In this document: positions 1-7,537 of the stretch, piece after piece
Position numbering within the stretch: position 1 is the first letter of the stretch
How the letters are laid out: every line of letters begins with the position of its first letter
The notes under the pieces: model-generated
The model's database searches: none
What the model saw: only the letters and a program-made list of their open reading frames with translations
What the model was told of the DNA's origin: nothing
NCBI GenBank assembly: GCA_015478725.1
Contig: JADMIG010000012.1
Location: 1 to 64,000, forward strand
Length of the DNA stretch: 64,000 nucleotides
Source: Chloroflexota bacterium
GTDB lineage: Bacteria > Chloroflexota > Limnocylindria > Limnocylindrales > CSP1-4
Direction: 5' to 3'
Translations under genes and position numbers: made by a program

Positions 1-378
1 CCTCACGGGCGGGTGATCGGAAACCTCCGAAACGACTGATCGGATTGGAGCGAAATCCGCAGACGGGGAGACGGGGCCACTTGCCGGTGATGCACTCCTC
101 GGCAACGTTCGTCAGATCGCATTCGAAGTCGAGCGGACGCTCGCAGAGCAGCTCCCAGGCATCCTGCCGGAAGCGATCCCAGCGTCATGAATCTGGGTGG
201 CCCTCCCGGCCCGGACATCGGGACCAGCAGTCGAAGTCGCACGTTGCTGAGGCGGGTTTCGCGTGATCTGTGGCAGCCTGTCTCTGCCGGCGGCACGGTT
301 CCGAAAAGATGGCGTGTGAAGGGACCCCTCAGCCACAAGCACACGATCGTGCGCAAACAGGAGCGCGAGGAGATCCCG
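1..378. other. Leader region with no complete gene; possible 3' gene remnant on + strand
   Basis: No complete gene is supported here. A + strand frame is open from about base 17 and ends in TGA at 188-190. It reads like the C-terminal tail of a real protein (GNVRQIAFEVERTLAEQ and onward), but it has no start codon and an in-frame stop just upstream at 14-16, so it may be a decayed gene end. Bases 190-378 precede the IS110-type transposase remnant; in intact IS110 elements the 5' non-coding end can encode the bridge RNA, but I could not identify one by eye. Confidence 0.25.
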
Positions 379-510
379 ATGACAATCGAAGGTGGCCTTG
401 ACGTGCACTGGGCACAGATCACCTTCGACTACCTCGACACGGACACAGGCGAGGTGAGCACCGGGCAGATCCGCCCGGCGACCCGCGCGAACGCGCGCCG
501 CTGGCTGGCT
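379..510 (+). pseudogene. IS110-family transposase, N-terminal fragment only
   Basis: The first 44 codons match the N-terminus of IS110-family DEDD transposases: GLDVH near residues 6-10 carries the first catalytic aspartate of the RuvC-like fold, and the stretch through GQIRPATRANARRWL is typical. A good ribosome site (GCGAGGAG) precedes the ATG at 379. After WLA the frame departs from the family and runs antisense into the 3' end of the methyltransferase gene, stopping at 606. The remaining catalytic residues and the C-terminal serine-containing Tnp domain are missing, so the element is dead. It marks the methyltransferase region as acquired or rearranged. Confidence 0.7.
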
Positions 511-531
511 CCCGGTCGCTCGCCACGATGC

Positions 532-2193
532 CTACCCGAACAGCTCGGCCTGCTCAGCCGCCTTCCTGACCGGGCGCGCCTGCTGGAAGGCGGGCAGCAC
601 GAGTAAGGGCAGGCTCGGCTTCCTGCCTTCGTCGAGCAGCTCGCGGATAGTGATGATCTGGACGCCCGGGTAGTCCTTGCCTGACACGTCCGAGTGGTAG
701 TACCCGGCCTCGGCGGCTTCGAGCCGCATCGGAGCGGTCGGCTCTTCGAGCGTCACGAATAGGCCCATCGCGGCACCGTGTGCCTGCATGTCACCCTTGA
801 GCTGGGCGACCATGGCGCGGTTCACCGTGCCGCTCTTGACCGAGACGATGCACGTCTCCGGCTTGTTGCCGGCACCAGTGAACGTGATCACGCCGTCGAC
901 GCCCTTATCGGCACCCTTCTTCTCGACGCTGCCGCGCGGGGTCGCGCCGACGAGGTCGAGTGCCCACCACTGGAACTGGTAGCGGTGCTCCAGGCTCCCG
1001 TCGGCAAGCATGGCGCGGGCACCGGCCACCTCCGTCGGCCGGTTGACGACCTCAACCTCGCCGAGTTCCGGGAAGCTGTCACGCAGCCGCTGCCGCATGA
1101 CGGCGATCGCGAGGTACGTGATGTCGATCCCGATCCACTGCCGGCCGAGCTTCTGAGCGGCCACCGTTGCCGTGCCACAGCCACAGAACGGGTCGAGCAC
1201 GATATCGCCCGGCTTTGAGGAAGCGGAGATGATCCGCTCCAGGAGCGCGAGCGGCTTCTGCGTCGGATACGGCAGGCGCTCCGCGCCTTGAGCTTGAACA
1301 GGCCGGATGTCGTCCCACCAAGTCCCGAGTGGCATGCCTGGCATCTCGTCGAGATAGCGCTTCTGGCGCGGGACGGTTCCCGGCTTGGACTGGACAATCC
1401 GCCCCTCCGCGAACAGCTCCCTCATGCGCTCCTCGCTGAACCGCCAGTAGCGCGTGACGCCGAGGAACTCGTAATGAGGATTGCGCTTCTCCGGCGAGGC
1501 GCCGCCCGGCGCCGTGATGTCGCTCAGGGTGAAGCGACGGCCGGTTCCCGGCTCAACACTCCGATAGAAGTCCTCAACGTATTCCGGGTCGTAGGCGCGG
1601 TACGGCTGGGTCCAGTAGTAGCTCGAACTCTTCGCGTAGAAGAGGAGAACGTCCTGGAGCCGACCGAAGTGCTTGGCGCCCTGCGCCGCGTCGTTGTGGG
1701 ACGTCTGCCGCTTCCACACGATCTCGTTGATGTAGTGCTCGGGGCCGAAGATCGCGTCGAGCACGAGCTTCAGGTGGTGGCTCGCGGTCGGATCGCAATG
1801 GAGGTAGAGCGAACCGGTCGGCTTCAGCACCCGGTGCAGCTCGACGAGTCGGACAGCCATCTCGACGAGATACGCGAGCATCGGGCTCGGCCGGATGCCC
1901 TGATGGAACGCGCCGATGAGCGCGCTCACCGACGGCGCCACCGAGCCTTGGTGATACGAGCTGTTGGTCAGGTAGAGGTACTGGCGCTCGGGGTCCGGTC
2001 CCCAGTGCCACGTGTCGTCGAACGCCGTCATCTGCGCGTCGCTGCCGCGCCCTGACTCGTCCTTGAAGATGACGCTGTAGCTCGCGTTCGAGTTGAAGGG
2101 CGGATCGAGGTAGATGAGGTCGACGGACTCGTCCGGGATGAAGCGGCGCAGGATGTCGAGATTGTCCCCGTAGTAGAGGACGTTGGTCTTCAT
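532..2193 (-). CDS. Site-specific DNA methyltransferase fused to a C-terminal restriction-endonuclease-like domain
   Basis: A 553-aa protein. The N-terminal two thirds is a beta-class N6-adenine/N4-cytosine methyltransferase: catalytic motif IV (DPPF) is at residues 30-33, and the AdoMet-binding motif (DPFCGCGT) follows near 333-340, the order seen in type III Mod-like enzymes. The last ~140 residues resemble Mrr-type PD-(D/E)xK nucleases: GVDGVITF near 430 supplies the acidic residue, and VSVKSG near 450 resembles the QxK/ExK strand, with serine at the usual E/Q position. The protein may methylate and cleave, or the nuclease part may only bind DNA. The start ATG at 2193 gives the typical opening MKTNVLYYGDNLDIL. 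An IS110 remnant abuts its 3' end, and its base composition is lower in GC than the housekeeping genes. Confidence 0.85.
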   Translation of the reverse strand: MKTNVLYYGDNLDILRRFIPDESVDLIYLDPPFNSNASYSVIFKDESGRGSDAQMTAFDDTWHWGPDPERQYLYLTNSSYHQGSVAPSVSALIGAFHQGIRPSPMLAYLVEMAVRLVELHRVLKPTGSLYLHCDPTASHHLKLVLDAIFGPEHYINEIVWKRQTSHNDAAQGAKHFGRLQDVLLFYAKSSSYYWTQPYRAYDPEYVEDFYRSVEPGTGRRFTLSDITAPGGASPEKRNPHYEFLGVTRYWRFSEERMRELFAEGRIVQSKPGTVPRQKRYLDEMPGMPLGTWWDDIRPVQAQGAERLPYPTQKPLALLERIISASSKPGDIVLDPFCGCGTATVAAQKLGRQWIGIDITYLAIAVMRQRLRDSFPELGEVEVVNRPTEVAGARAMLADGSLEHRYQFQWWALDLVGATPRGSVEKKGADKGVDGVITFTGAGNKPETCIVSVKSGTVNRAMVAQLKGDMQAHGAAMGLFVTLEEPTAPMRLEAAEAGYYHSDVSGKDYPGVQIITIRELLDEGRKPSLPLLVLPAFQQARPVRKAAEQAELFG

Positions 2194-2353
2194 TGTTTCG
2201 GCTTCCCCTCGCCCATGCCGGGGAGCGTAGCAGCCCGTCGGTGCGGCCGGCGGGGCGATCTCTGCATCGCGGCCGAAAAAGGGGGTGCGATGGGTCGATC
2301 TGCGGCGCGACTCGACGCTCGTGGCCGCACGCGACGGCCGGGAGTGTTTGGTC

Positions 2354-2971
2354 CTATGGGCGTGGTGGTCTCGGCCCCAGGAAGTTCGGCACGATGAAGA
2401 GGCTATCCACGACGGGCCTTCGCTCGAGCTCGACCGCGAAAAGCGGTGCGAACGCGATCGCGATCTGGCCGAAACGTCGCCGCCGGCATTCCTCGAGCGT
2501 CACCGCGGCCGTGTCGAGGATCTGGCCGAGAGCCGCCCAGTAGAGGTCCTGGCCTTCGTCGGTCGTCCAGCCCCCGAAGGGCTCACCACTCGGATTGCCG
2601 ATCTGCGGGATACGGTCGTGGATCACGTCCAGATAGCTCGACGAGATCTGTCGGACGGCGTCCTCGGACCAGAGGAGATAGGCGAGCGCTTCTGCCGACA
2701 GATTCACGAGTCCGAGCATCTCCCGCACCTTGAGCAGCAGGACCGGCCGGTCCGGCATGCCCCAGACAAGAGATCCGGTGAGCGGGGGCCAGGTCCGCCA
2801 TACGCGAACGGCGTCCGCAAGCTCGACGAGTGCGTCCCGAATTGCGCGAGCATCGCGGTCGCGTTCGCGGTTCTTGCGGCTGCGATACGCCTCCAAAGCT
2901 GCCCAGAAGGCGCCGCCACCGAGGAGGAAGGTCGCAAGCGCGAGAAGTTCCGTGGCCTGTGCAACGTCCAT
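2354..2971 (-). CDS. Hypothetical membrane-anchored protein
   Basis: About 205 aa from the ATG at 2971. The frame stays open further upstream to 3088, but that extension is rich in Cys/Arg/Pro and unlike protein, whereas the chosen start opens directly into a hydrophobic helix (ATELLALATFLLGGGAFWAA, residues ~5-24). This is followed by a charged segment (RSRKNRERDRDARAIRDAL) and a mostly helical soluble domain. I recognise no family. Single-helix-plus-cytoplasmic-domain proteins of this type are common beside restriction or defence genes, and it shares the island with the methyltransferase and a DUF4143-type ATPase. No function is assigned. Confidence 0.6.
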   Translation of the reverse strand: MDVAQATELLALATFLLGGGAFWAALEAYRSRKNRERDRDARAIRDALVELADAVRVWRTWPPLTGSLVWGMPDRPVLLLKVREMLGLVNLSAEALAYLLWSEDAVRQISSSYLDVIHDRIPQIGNPSGEPFGGWTTDEGQDLYWAALGQILDTAAVTLEECRRRRFGQIAIAFAPLFAVELERRPVVDSLFIVPNFLGPRPPRP

Positions 2972-3058
2972 GGCGGGCGATCGTACCCCTCCCCTGCCAA
3001 CGGTGGCACGTCTGTGGCACGAAGGGTTCGCCTCTGGCGTGAGATTCTTCAGTGTTCG

Positions 3059-3150
3059 TCCGCATTCATCCCCAGGGCAACGCCGCATACGTCACCGTCA
3101 CAGATCCGCAGACATCCCCCTGCGAAGTCCGCAGACATCCCCCTGCCAGT
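3059..3150 (+). repeat. Four imperfect tandem repeats with exact 23-bp period upstream of the ATPase gene
   Basis: Copies begin at 3059, 3082, 3105 and 3128. The last two share 19 identical bases (TCCGCAGACATCCCCCTGC); the first and second are degenerate but keep the frame and the core CCGCA....TC.CC. The array ends 35 bp before the ATG at 3186. It could be an operator array for an autoregulator, an iteron-like binding array or a remnant of a mobile element. There are no unique spacers, so it is not CRISPR. Confidence 0.7.
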
Positions 3151-3185
3151 TGACTGACCGACGCCTGCGAGCGGACAATCCGCGC

Positions 3186-4436
3186 ATGCCATACCACGCT
3201 CGCGTCGTCGACGCCGAACTCGCCGCCTCGCTCGCGAGCGCGGGGGCTGTCCTCGTCGAGGGACCGAAGGCGTGTGGCAAGACCGAGACCGCGCGCCGAG
3301 CGACCCGCAGCGAGGTTCTCCTCGACGTGGACCGGCGGGCGCGCCAGGCTGCCGCCATCGACCCGTCGCTCGTCCTCGACGGGGACACCCCGCGGCTCAT
3401 CGACGAGTGGCAGCGCGAGCCGGCGATCTGGGACCACGTCCGGCGCGCCGTCGACGACCGTGGCGCGACGGGCCAGTTCATCCTGACGGGATCCGCGGTG
3501 CCGCCCGACGAGGAGACGCGCCACATCGGGGCGATGCGGATCATCCGGCTCCGGATGCGACCGATGGCACTCTCCGAGTCGGGTCACTCGACGGGCGCGG
3601 TCTCGCTCGCAGCGGTCCTGCGCGGCGAGCCGGTTCGCGCGACTGACCCGGGGCTGACCGTCCGGCAGATCGCCGATCTTGTGTCGGCGGGGGGCTGGCC
3701 CGGCAACCTCGGCCTCGCCGTCCCGCAGGCCCAGCGCCGCCTGCGCGGCTACATCAACGAGATCGCGCGCGCCGACGTCCAGCGTGTCGACGGGGTGCGG
3801 CGGGACCCGCAGGTCGTCACACGCCTCCTGCGCTCGCTTGCCCGGAACCTCGCGACGTCGGCCCCGATCAAGCTGCTCCGGGCCGACGTGAACGGGACGG
3901 ACGGAAACCTCAAGGAGGAGACGGTCTCGTCGTACCTCGACGCCCTGGCCCGGCTGATGATCATCGAGGACCTCCCCGCGTGGTCTCCCGGGCTGCGCTC
4001 CCGAACCCGCCTCCGGGCAGCGTCGGTGCGCCACTTCGTCGACCCGTCGCTCGCCGTGGCCGCGGTTCGCGCGACGCCGGCGCGCCTGCTCGCGGACCTC
4101 AACTGGTTCGGGTTCCTGTTCGAGAACCTGGTCGTGCGCGACCTGCGAGTGTACGCGCAGGCGCTCGAGGCGGAGATCTACCACTATCGCGACGAGTCGG
4201 GCCTCGAGGCCGACGCGATCATCGAGATGCCGGATGGCCGGTGGGCGGCGTTCGAGGTGAAGCTGGGTCCCGGCGAGGTCGATGCCGCGGCGGAGCACCT
4301 GATGAAGCTGCGGGCCCGCGTCGACACGGACGCGACGGGTGAACCACTCGTCCTCGCCGTCATCACGGGCACCGGCTATGGCTACGTCCGCGACGACGGC
4401 GTCGCGGTCGTCCCGATCGGCGCGCTTGGCCCCTGA
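3186..4436 (+). CDS. DUF4143/AAA_14-type ATPase
   Basis: A 416-aa protein opening MPYHARVVD. The N-terminal AAA_14 domain has a Walker A (GPKACGKTETA, ~residues 27-37), a Walker B-like strand with downstream RLIDEWQ, and a sensor-like FILTGSA, all typical of the family. The C-terminal half is DUF4143, with the nuclease-like ending YHYRDESGLEADAIIE...AAFEVKLG that resembles a PD-(D/E)xK fold (E..D...FEVK). These proteins are widespread, patchily distributed and of unsettled function; some are suggested to act in defence or as toxin-like modules. A longer open frame upstream exists, but the ATG at 3186 gives the normal family N-terminus. The 23-bp repeats lie directly upstream. Confidence 0.85.
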   Translation: MPYHARVVDAELAASLASAGAVLVEGPKACGKTETARRATRSEVLLDVDRRARQAAAIDPSLVLDGDTPRLIDEWQREPAIWDHVRRAVDDRGATGQFILTGSAVPPDEETRHIGAMRIIRLRMRPMALSESGHSTGAVSLAAVLRGEPVRATDPGLTVRQIADLVSAGGWPGNLGLAVPQAQRRLRGYINEIARADVQRVDGVRRDPQVVTRLLRSLARNLATSAPIKLLRADVNGTDGNLKEETVSSYLDALARLMIIEDLPAWSPGLRSRTRLRAASVRHFVDPSLAVAAVRATPARLLADLNWFGFLFENLVVRDLRVYAQALEAEIYHYRDESGLEADAIIEMPDGRWAAFEVKLGPGEVDAAAEHLMKLRARVDTDATGEPLVLAVITGTGYGYVRDDGVAVVPIGALGP

Positions 4437-4476
4437 CCGAGGCGATCCGCGGCGGGGTACAGCCGAGCGTAGCGAC

Positions 4477-4482
4477 TACCAT
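4477..4482 (+). promoter_or_regulatory. -10-like TACCAT, 9 nt before the start codon
   Basis: TACCAT stands 9 nt upstream of the ATG at 4492, in a context (GACTACCATCG) closely matching the element before the DUF971 gene at 10132. Such spacing implies a leader of only a few nucleotides. No clear -35 was seen. Confidence 0.4.
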
Positions 4483-4491
4483 CGGTCGACG

Positions 4492-5217
4492 ATGACCGAG
4501 CAGCTCTCGATGCGTCTCGAGCCGGAGCTCCCGAACCTGCCGCTGGACCTCCGTCCGATGCTCGCCCGATCGGCGCCCGAGCCGTTCGACTCGGCGGACC
4601 ACCTGTTCGAGCCGTCATGGGGCGGTGAGCGCGCCCTCGCCTTCGTCGAGGCCGCGGATCGGGGACCGCTGCGCCTGCTCGGCGCGCAGGGACGCGATCT
4701 CGCCGCGCTCGTCCCCGAGCTCGCTGATCTCCAGAGCCGGACGCTTGCCCGATCGGCGGTCATCGACGGCGAGCTCGTCGTGGTGGATTCCTCCGGCCGG
4801 GTCGATCCGCTCGGTCTCGCCGAACGGCTCGCGGGACGGCCGGGCCCGCCGGTCGCCTACCTCGTCTTCGATCTCCTCGTCCTCGACGGTCGCCCGCTCC
4901 TCCGCGAGCCGCTCGAACGCCGCCGCCGGCTGCTCCGCGGGGCGCTCACGCCGGGCGACGCGGTCATCGCGGTCCCGGCGATCGTCGGTTCCGGGCTCGC
5001 CCTCCACGCCGCCGTCCAGGCCCAGGGCATCACCGGGATGATGGCCCGGGTTCGGGGGAGCCCGTACCTGCCGGGCCTCCGAAGCCGTCTGTGGCGCTGG
5101 ATCGAGGCCGGCCCCGCTTCCGCGCAGGCTGTCGTCGGCGACGCAGCAGGAGTTTCGGCGGGGACGACGTCACCGGTCCTGACCCTCATCAGCCGCCTGC
5201 CCTTCGACGACGTCTGA
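4492..5217 (+). CDS. ATP-dependent DNA ligase-like protein lacking the catalytic lysine (probable pseudoenzyme)
   Basis: A 241-aa protein with the overall pattern of the LigD-type ligase adenylation domain: LRPMLARSAPEPF, LFEP.W.GERALAFV, VIDGELVVV, VAYLVFDLLVLDGR, LLREPLERRR, and near the end GITGMMARVRGSPYLPG. In active ligases motif I is KxDG after EP; here the residues are EPSWGGERAL, so both the nucleotidyl-accepting lysine and the aspartate are gone. Motif IV, usually GVVAK, is GMMAR, and motif V is WRWI rather than KWK. The OB-fold domain is absent. The ORF is intact with normal codon use, so it is probably maintained in a non-ligase role, for example DNA-end or nucleotide binding. The start is set by the promoter-like element just upstream. 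Confidence 0.75.
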   Translation: MTEQLSMRLEPELPNLPLDLRPMLARSAPEPFDSADHLFEPSWGGERALAFVEAADRGPLRLLGAQGRDLAALVPELADLQSRTLARSAVIDGELVVVDSSGRVDPLGLAERLAGRPGPPVAYLVFDLLVLDGRPLLREPLERRRRLLRGALTPGDAVIAVPAIVGSGLALHAAVQAQGITGMMARVRGSPYLPGLRSRLWRWIEAGPASAQAVVGDAAGVSAGTTSPVLTLISRLPFDDV

Positions 5218-5225
5218 TCCCGCGG

Positions 5226-6530
5226 TCAGCGCCGGCTGCGGGCCGCGGCGAGGAACGCCCTCACGCCCGGATGTTGACCGTACATGAGGACGCCCGTGGT
5301 GTAGACGCGTGCGGCGATCCACATGACGACGCCGATCGTCGCGGCGAGGAGGGCGACGGCCAGCGCGACCTCCCCGAGCGACGCCCGACCCTCCGTCAAC
5401 CGGACGAGCATGACGAAGGGGCTGAAGAACGGGACGAACGAGAGCGGCGCGACCCACGGCGCATCCACGGCGGAGACGGCGAGCGAGGCGCTGAAGTAGC
5501 CCGCCATCGACAGCGCGATCATCGGCATCGCGACCTGCTGTACGTCCTCCTGGCGGCTGACGAGGGACCCCGCCGCCGCGTAGAGGAACGCGTAGAGGGC
5601 GAAGCCGAGGATGAAGAAGACGATGAAGCCGGCGAGGATCCCGACGGACAGGCCGGAGATCGGCGGGCCGCCACTCGTGGCGCCGAAGAAGATGCGCCCG
5701 ACCGGACCCTGGAGCAGGAGGCCGACCAGACCCGCCCCGATGAGGAGGGCGTACTGGGTGAGCCCGGCGGCACCGACGCCGACGACCTTGCCGGTGAGCA
5801 TCTGGAGGGGCGTGGCGGCGCCGAGCATGAGCTCCATGACGCGACTCGACTTCTCTTCGGCGACGCTCGTCGCGATCCACATCCCGTAGGCCATGATCGT
5901 GATGAAGACGAGGATCACGAGGACGGTCGCGAGGATGAGATTGCCGATGGTCTGGACCTCCGTGGGGGCGGCGGCCGAGCCGCTCAGCGGGTGGATCGTG
6001 AACGCGCCGATGAGGGCCGAGCCACGCTCGGTGGCGTTCGCCCGCTGGAGGGCGTCGCGGGTGGCGATCCACGTCGCCGCGAGCCGCAGGTAGACGGCTT
6101 GGCTTCCCGCCGGGTTGGCATCCGACCGGACATCGAACGTCAGGCGCCCGTCCGGGCCGCGAGCGACGACCATGACCGCCCGGAGATCGCCACGACGGAG
6201 GGCCGCGGTCGCCGCGGCGGAGTCGGTCCAGCCGCTGACGACGAACGGCGGGCTGCCACCGGACGACGACGCATAGACCGAGAGGATGGCCGTCGCGTCC
6301 GCCACCGGGTCCGTGACGAGCCCCGAGGCCGAGGCCCCGACCACGATGCCGAGCTTCGCCTGGCTGCCGCGCTCGAGCGCCTGGAGGGCGACCGGGGCCT
6401 GGCCGAGGACGAGGACGACGATGGCGAGGACGACGGTCGAGACGATGAACGCCCGCCGTCGCACCCACTGGAGGTACTCGCGACGGGCGATGAGGCCGGC
6501 GTTCCGAAGGGAGGCGCGATCGACGGTCAC
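5226..6530 (-). CDS. ABC-2 type exporter permease (NatB-like)
   Basis: A 434-aa integral membrane protein. A cytoplasmic N-terminus (ARREYLQWVRRRAF) leads into a first membrane helix (~residues 28-50), a ~140-residue extracytoplasmic domain, then five or so helices from ~residue 180 onward, including ILATVLVILVFITIMAYG and IGAGLVGLLLQG. EEKSSRVMELML after the second helix is the characteristic loop of NatB/YhaP-type permeases. It begins inside the last codons of the ATPase gene (ATGA overlap at 6527-6530), so the two are translationally coupled and form one exporter, in the family known for Na+ extrusion or drug and peptide export. The substrate cannot be told from sequence. Confidence 0.88.
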   Translation of the reverse strand: MTVDRASLRNAGLIARREYLQWVRRRAFIVSTVVLAIVVLVLGQAPVALQALERGSQAKLGIVVGASASGLVTDPVADATAILSVYASSSGGSPPFVVSGWTDSAAATAALRRGDLRAVMVVARGPDGRLTFDVRSDANPAGSQAVYLRLAATWIATRDALQRANATERGSALIGAFTIHPLSGSAAAPTEVQTIGNLILATVLVILVFITIMAYGMWIATSVAEEKSSRVMELMLGAATPLQMLTGKVVGVGAAGLTQYALLIGAGLVGLLLQGPVGRIFFGATSGGPPISGLSVGILAGFIVFFILGFALYAFLYAAAGSLVSRQEDVQQVAMPMIALSMAGYFSASLAVSAVDAPWVAPLSFVPFFSPFVMLVRLTEGRASLGEVALAVALLAATIGVVMWIAARVYTTGVLMYGQHPGVRAFLAAARSRR

Positions 6531-7510
6531 GCGGCGGAGCCCGAGCGCGGCGTGGCGGTCGCGGTAGCGGCCTCGACGCCGCCGAGCGAGGCGAGGTGCC
6601 GCTCATCAGACGGCGGCCGCCCGACGTGCTCGATGAAGATCGCCTCGAGGGATGGCTCGGCGATCTCGAAGCGTCGAACGGCTCCGTGCGCGATCGCGGC
6701 GGCGAGGATCGTCCCCGGATCCGACTCACGGGCGATCTCCACCTCCGTGTAGTCGAGGCCGGATCGGACGACCGTCACGCCCGGGATCTCCGCCAGCCAG
6801 GCGAGCTCCCGGTCGTCCTCCATCGCGAGCCGCACGAACCGCCGGCCACTCGCCCGCTTCACGGCGGCCAGCCGTCCGCCGACGACGACCCGCCCCCGAT
6901 CCACGATCGCGATCGACTCGCACAGCTCCTCGACGGTGTCCATCTGGTGGGTGCTGAAGATGAGCGTCCGGCCGCGCTCGCGCAGCTCGGCGAACGCCTC
7001 CTTGAGGAGGGCCGCATTCACCGGATCGAGGCCCGTGAACGGCTCGTCCATGATGAGGACCTCGGGATCGTGGAGGATCGCCGCGATGAACTGGACCTTC
7101 TGCTGGTTCCCCTTCGAGAGCTCCTCCGCGCGCCGGCCCGCGTACTCCGGGATCCGGAATCGCTCGAGCCAGGCGTGGACGTCGCGGCGGGCGGTCCGCT
7201 CGTCGATCCCGTACAGGCGGGCGAAGAAGACGAGCTGGTCCAGGACCCGCATCCTGCCGTACAGGCCGCGCTCCTCGGGAAGGTAGCCCCAGGTCCGGCG
7301 GGGCAGCTCCACGGTGGGACGGTCGCGCCAGGTGACCGTTCCGGCGTCGGCGGCAAGGATGCCGAGCACGATCCGCATCGTCGTCGTCTTGCCCGCACCG
7401 TTGGCGCCGAGGAACCCGAACACCTCGCCGGGCTCCACCCGGAACTCCACGCCGTCCAGGGCGAGGACGGTGCCGAACCGTTTCGTGAGTCCGTCGATGA
7501 CGAGCGACAT
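6527..7510 (-). CDS. ABC exporter ATP-binding protein (NatA-like)
   Basis: A 327-aa ATPase with Walker A GANGAGKTT (~residue 35), signature SKGNQQKVQ, Walker B VLIMDEP followed by FTGLDPVNAALL, and the switch histidine in IFSTHQMD. The C-terminal ~90 residues form the DUF4162-type extension of this exporter class. SKGNQQ in place of LSGGQ is normal for NatA/CcmA-like exporter subunits. It pairs with the permease it overlaps by 4 bp. The gene starts 27 bp from the end of the P-type ATPase gene on the same strand, so the three could be co-transcribed, giving a possible ion-export operon. Confidence 0.92.
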   Translation of the reverse strand: MSLVIDGLTKRFGTVLALDGVEFRVEPGEVFGFLGANGAGKTTTMRIVLGILAADAGTVTWRDRPTVELPRRTWGYLPEERGLYGRMRVLDQLVFFARLYGIDERTARRDVHAWLERFRIPEYAGRRAEELSKGNQQKVQFIAAILHDPEVLIMDEPFTGLDPVNAALLKEAFAELRERGRTLIFSTHQMDTVEELCESIAIVDRGRVVVGGRLAAVKRASGRRFVRLAMEDDRELAWLAEIPGVTVVRSGLDYTEVEIARESDPGTILAAAIAHGAVRRFEIAEPSLEAIFIEHVGRPPSDERHLASLGGVEAATATATPRSGSAA

Positions 7511-7537
7511 GACGGGCAGGATAGCCGCCGGGAGCGG

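Noticed and set aside
3059-3150. CRISPR array interpretation of the 23-bp repeats
   Set aside because: Repeats are contiguous with no unique spacers, and no cas genes are near.
3066-4298. Minus-strand open frame opposite the DUF4143 ATPase
   Set aside because: Antisense shadow; the + strand has Walker A and family sequence throughout.
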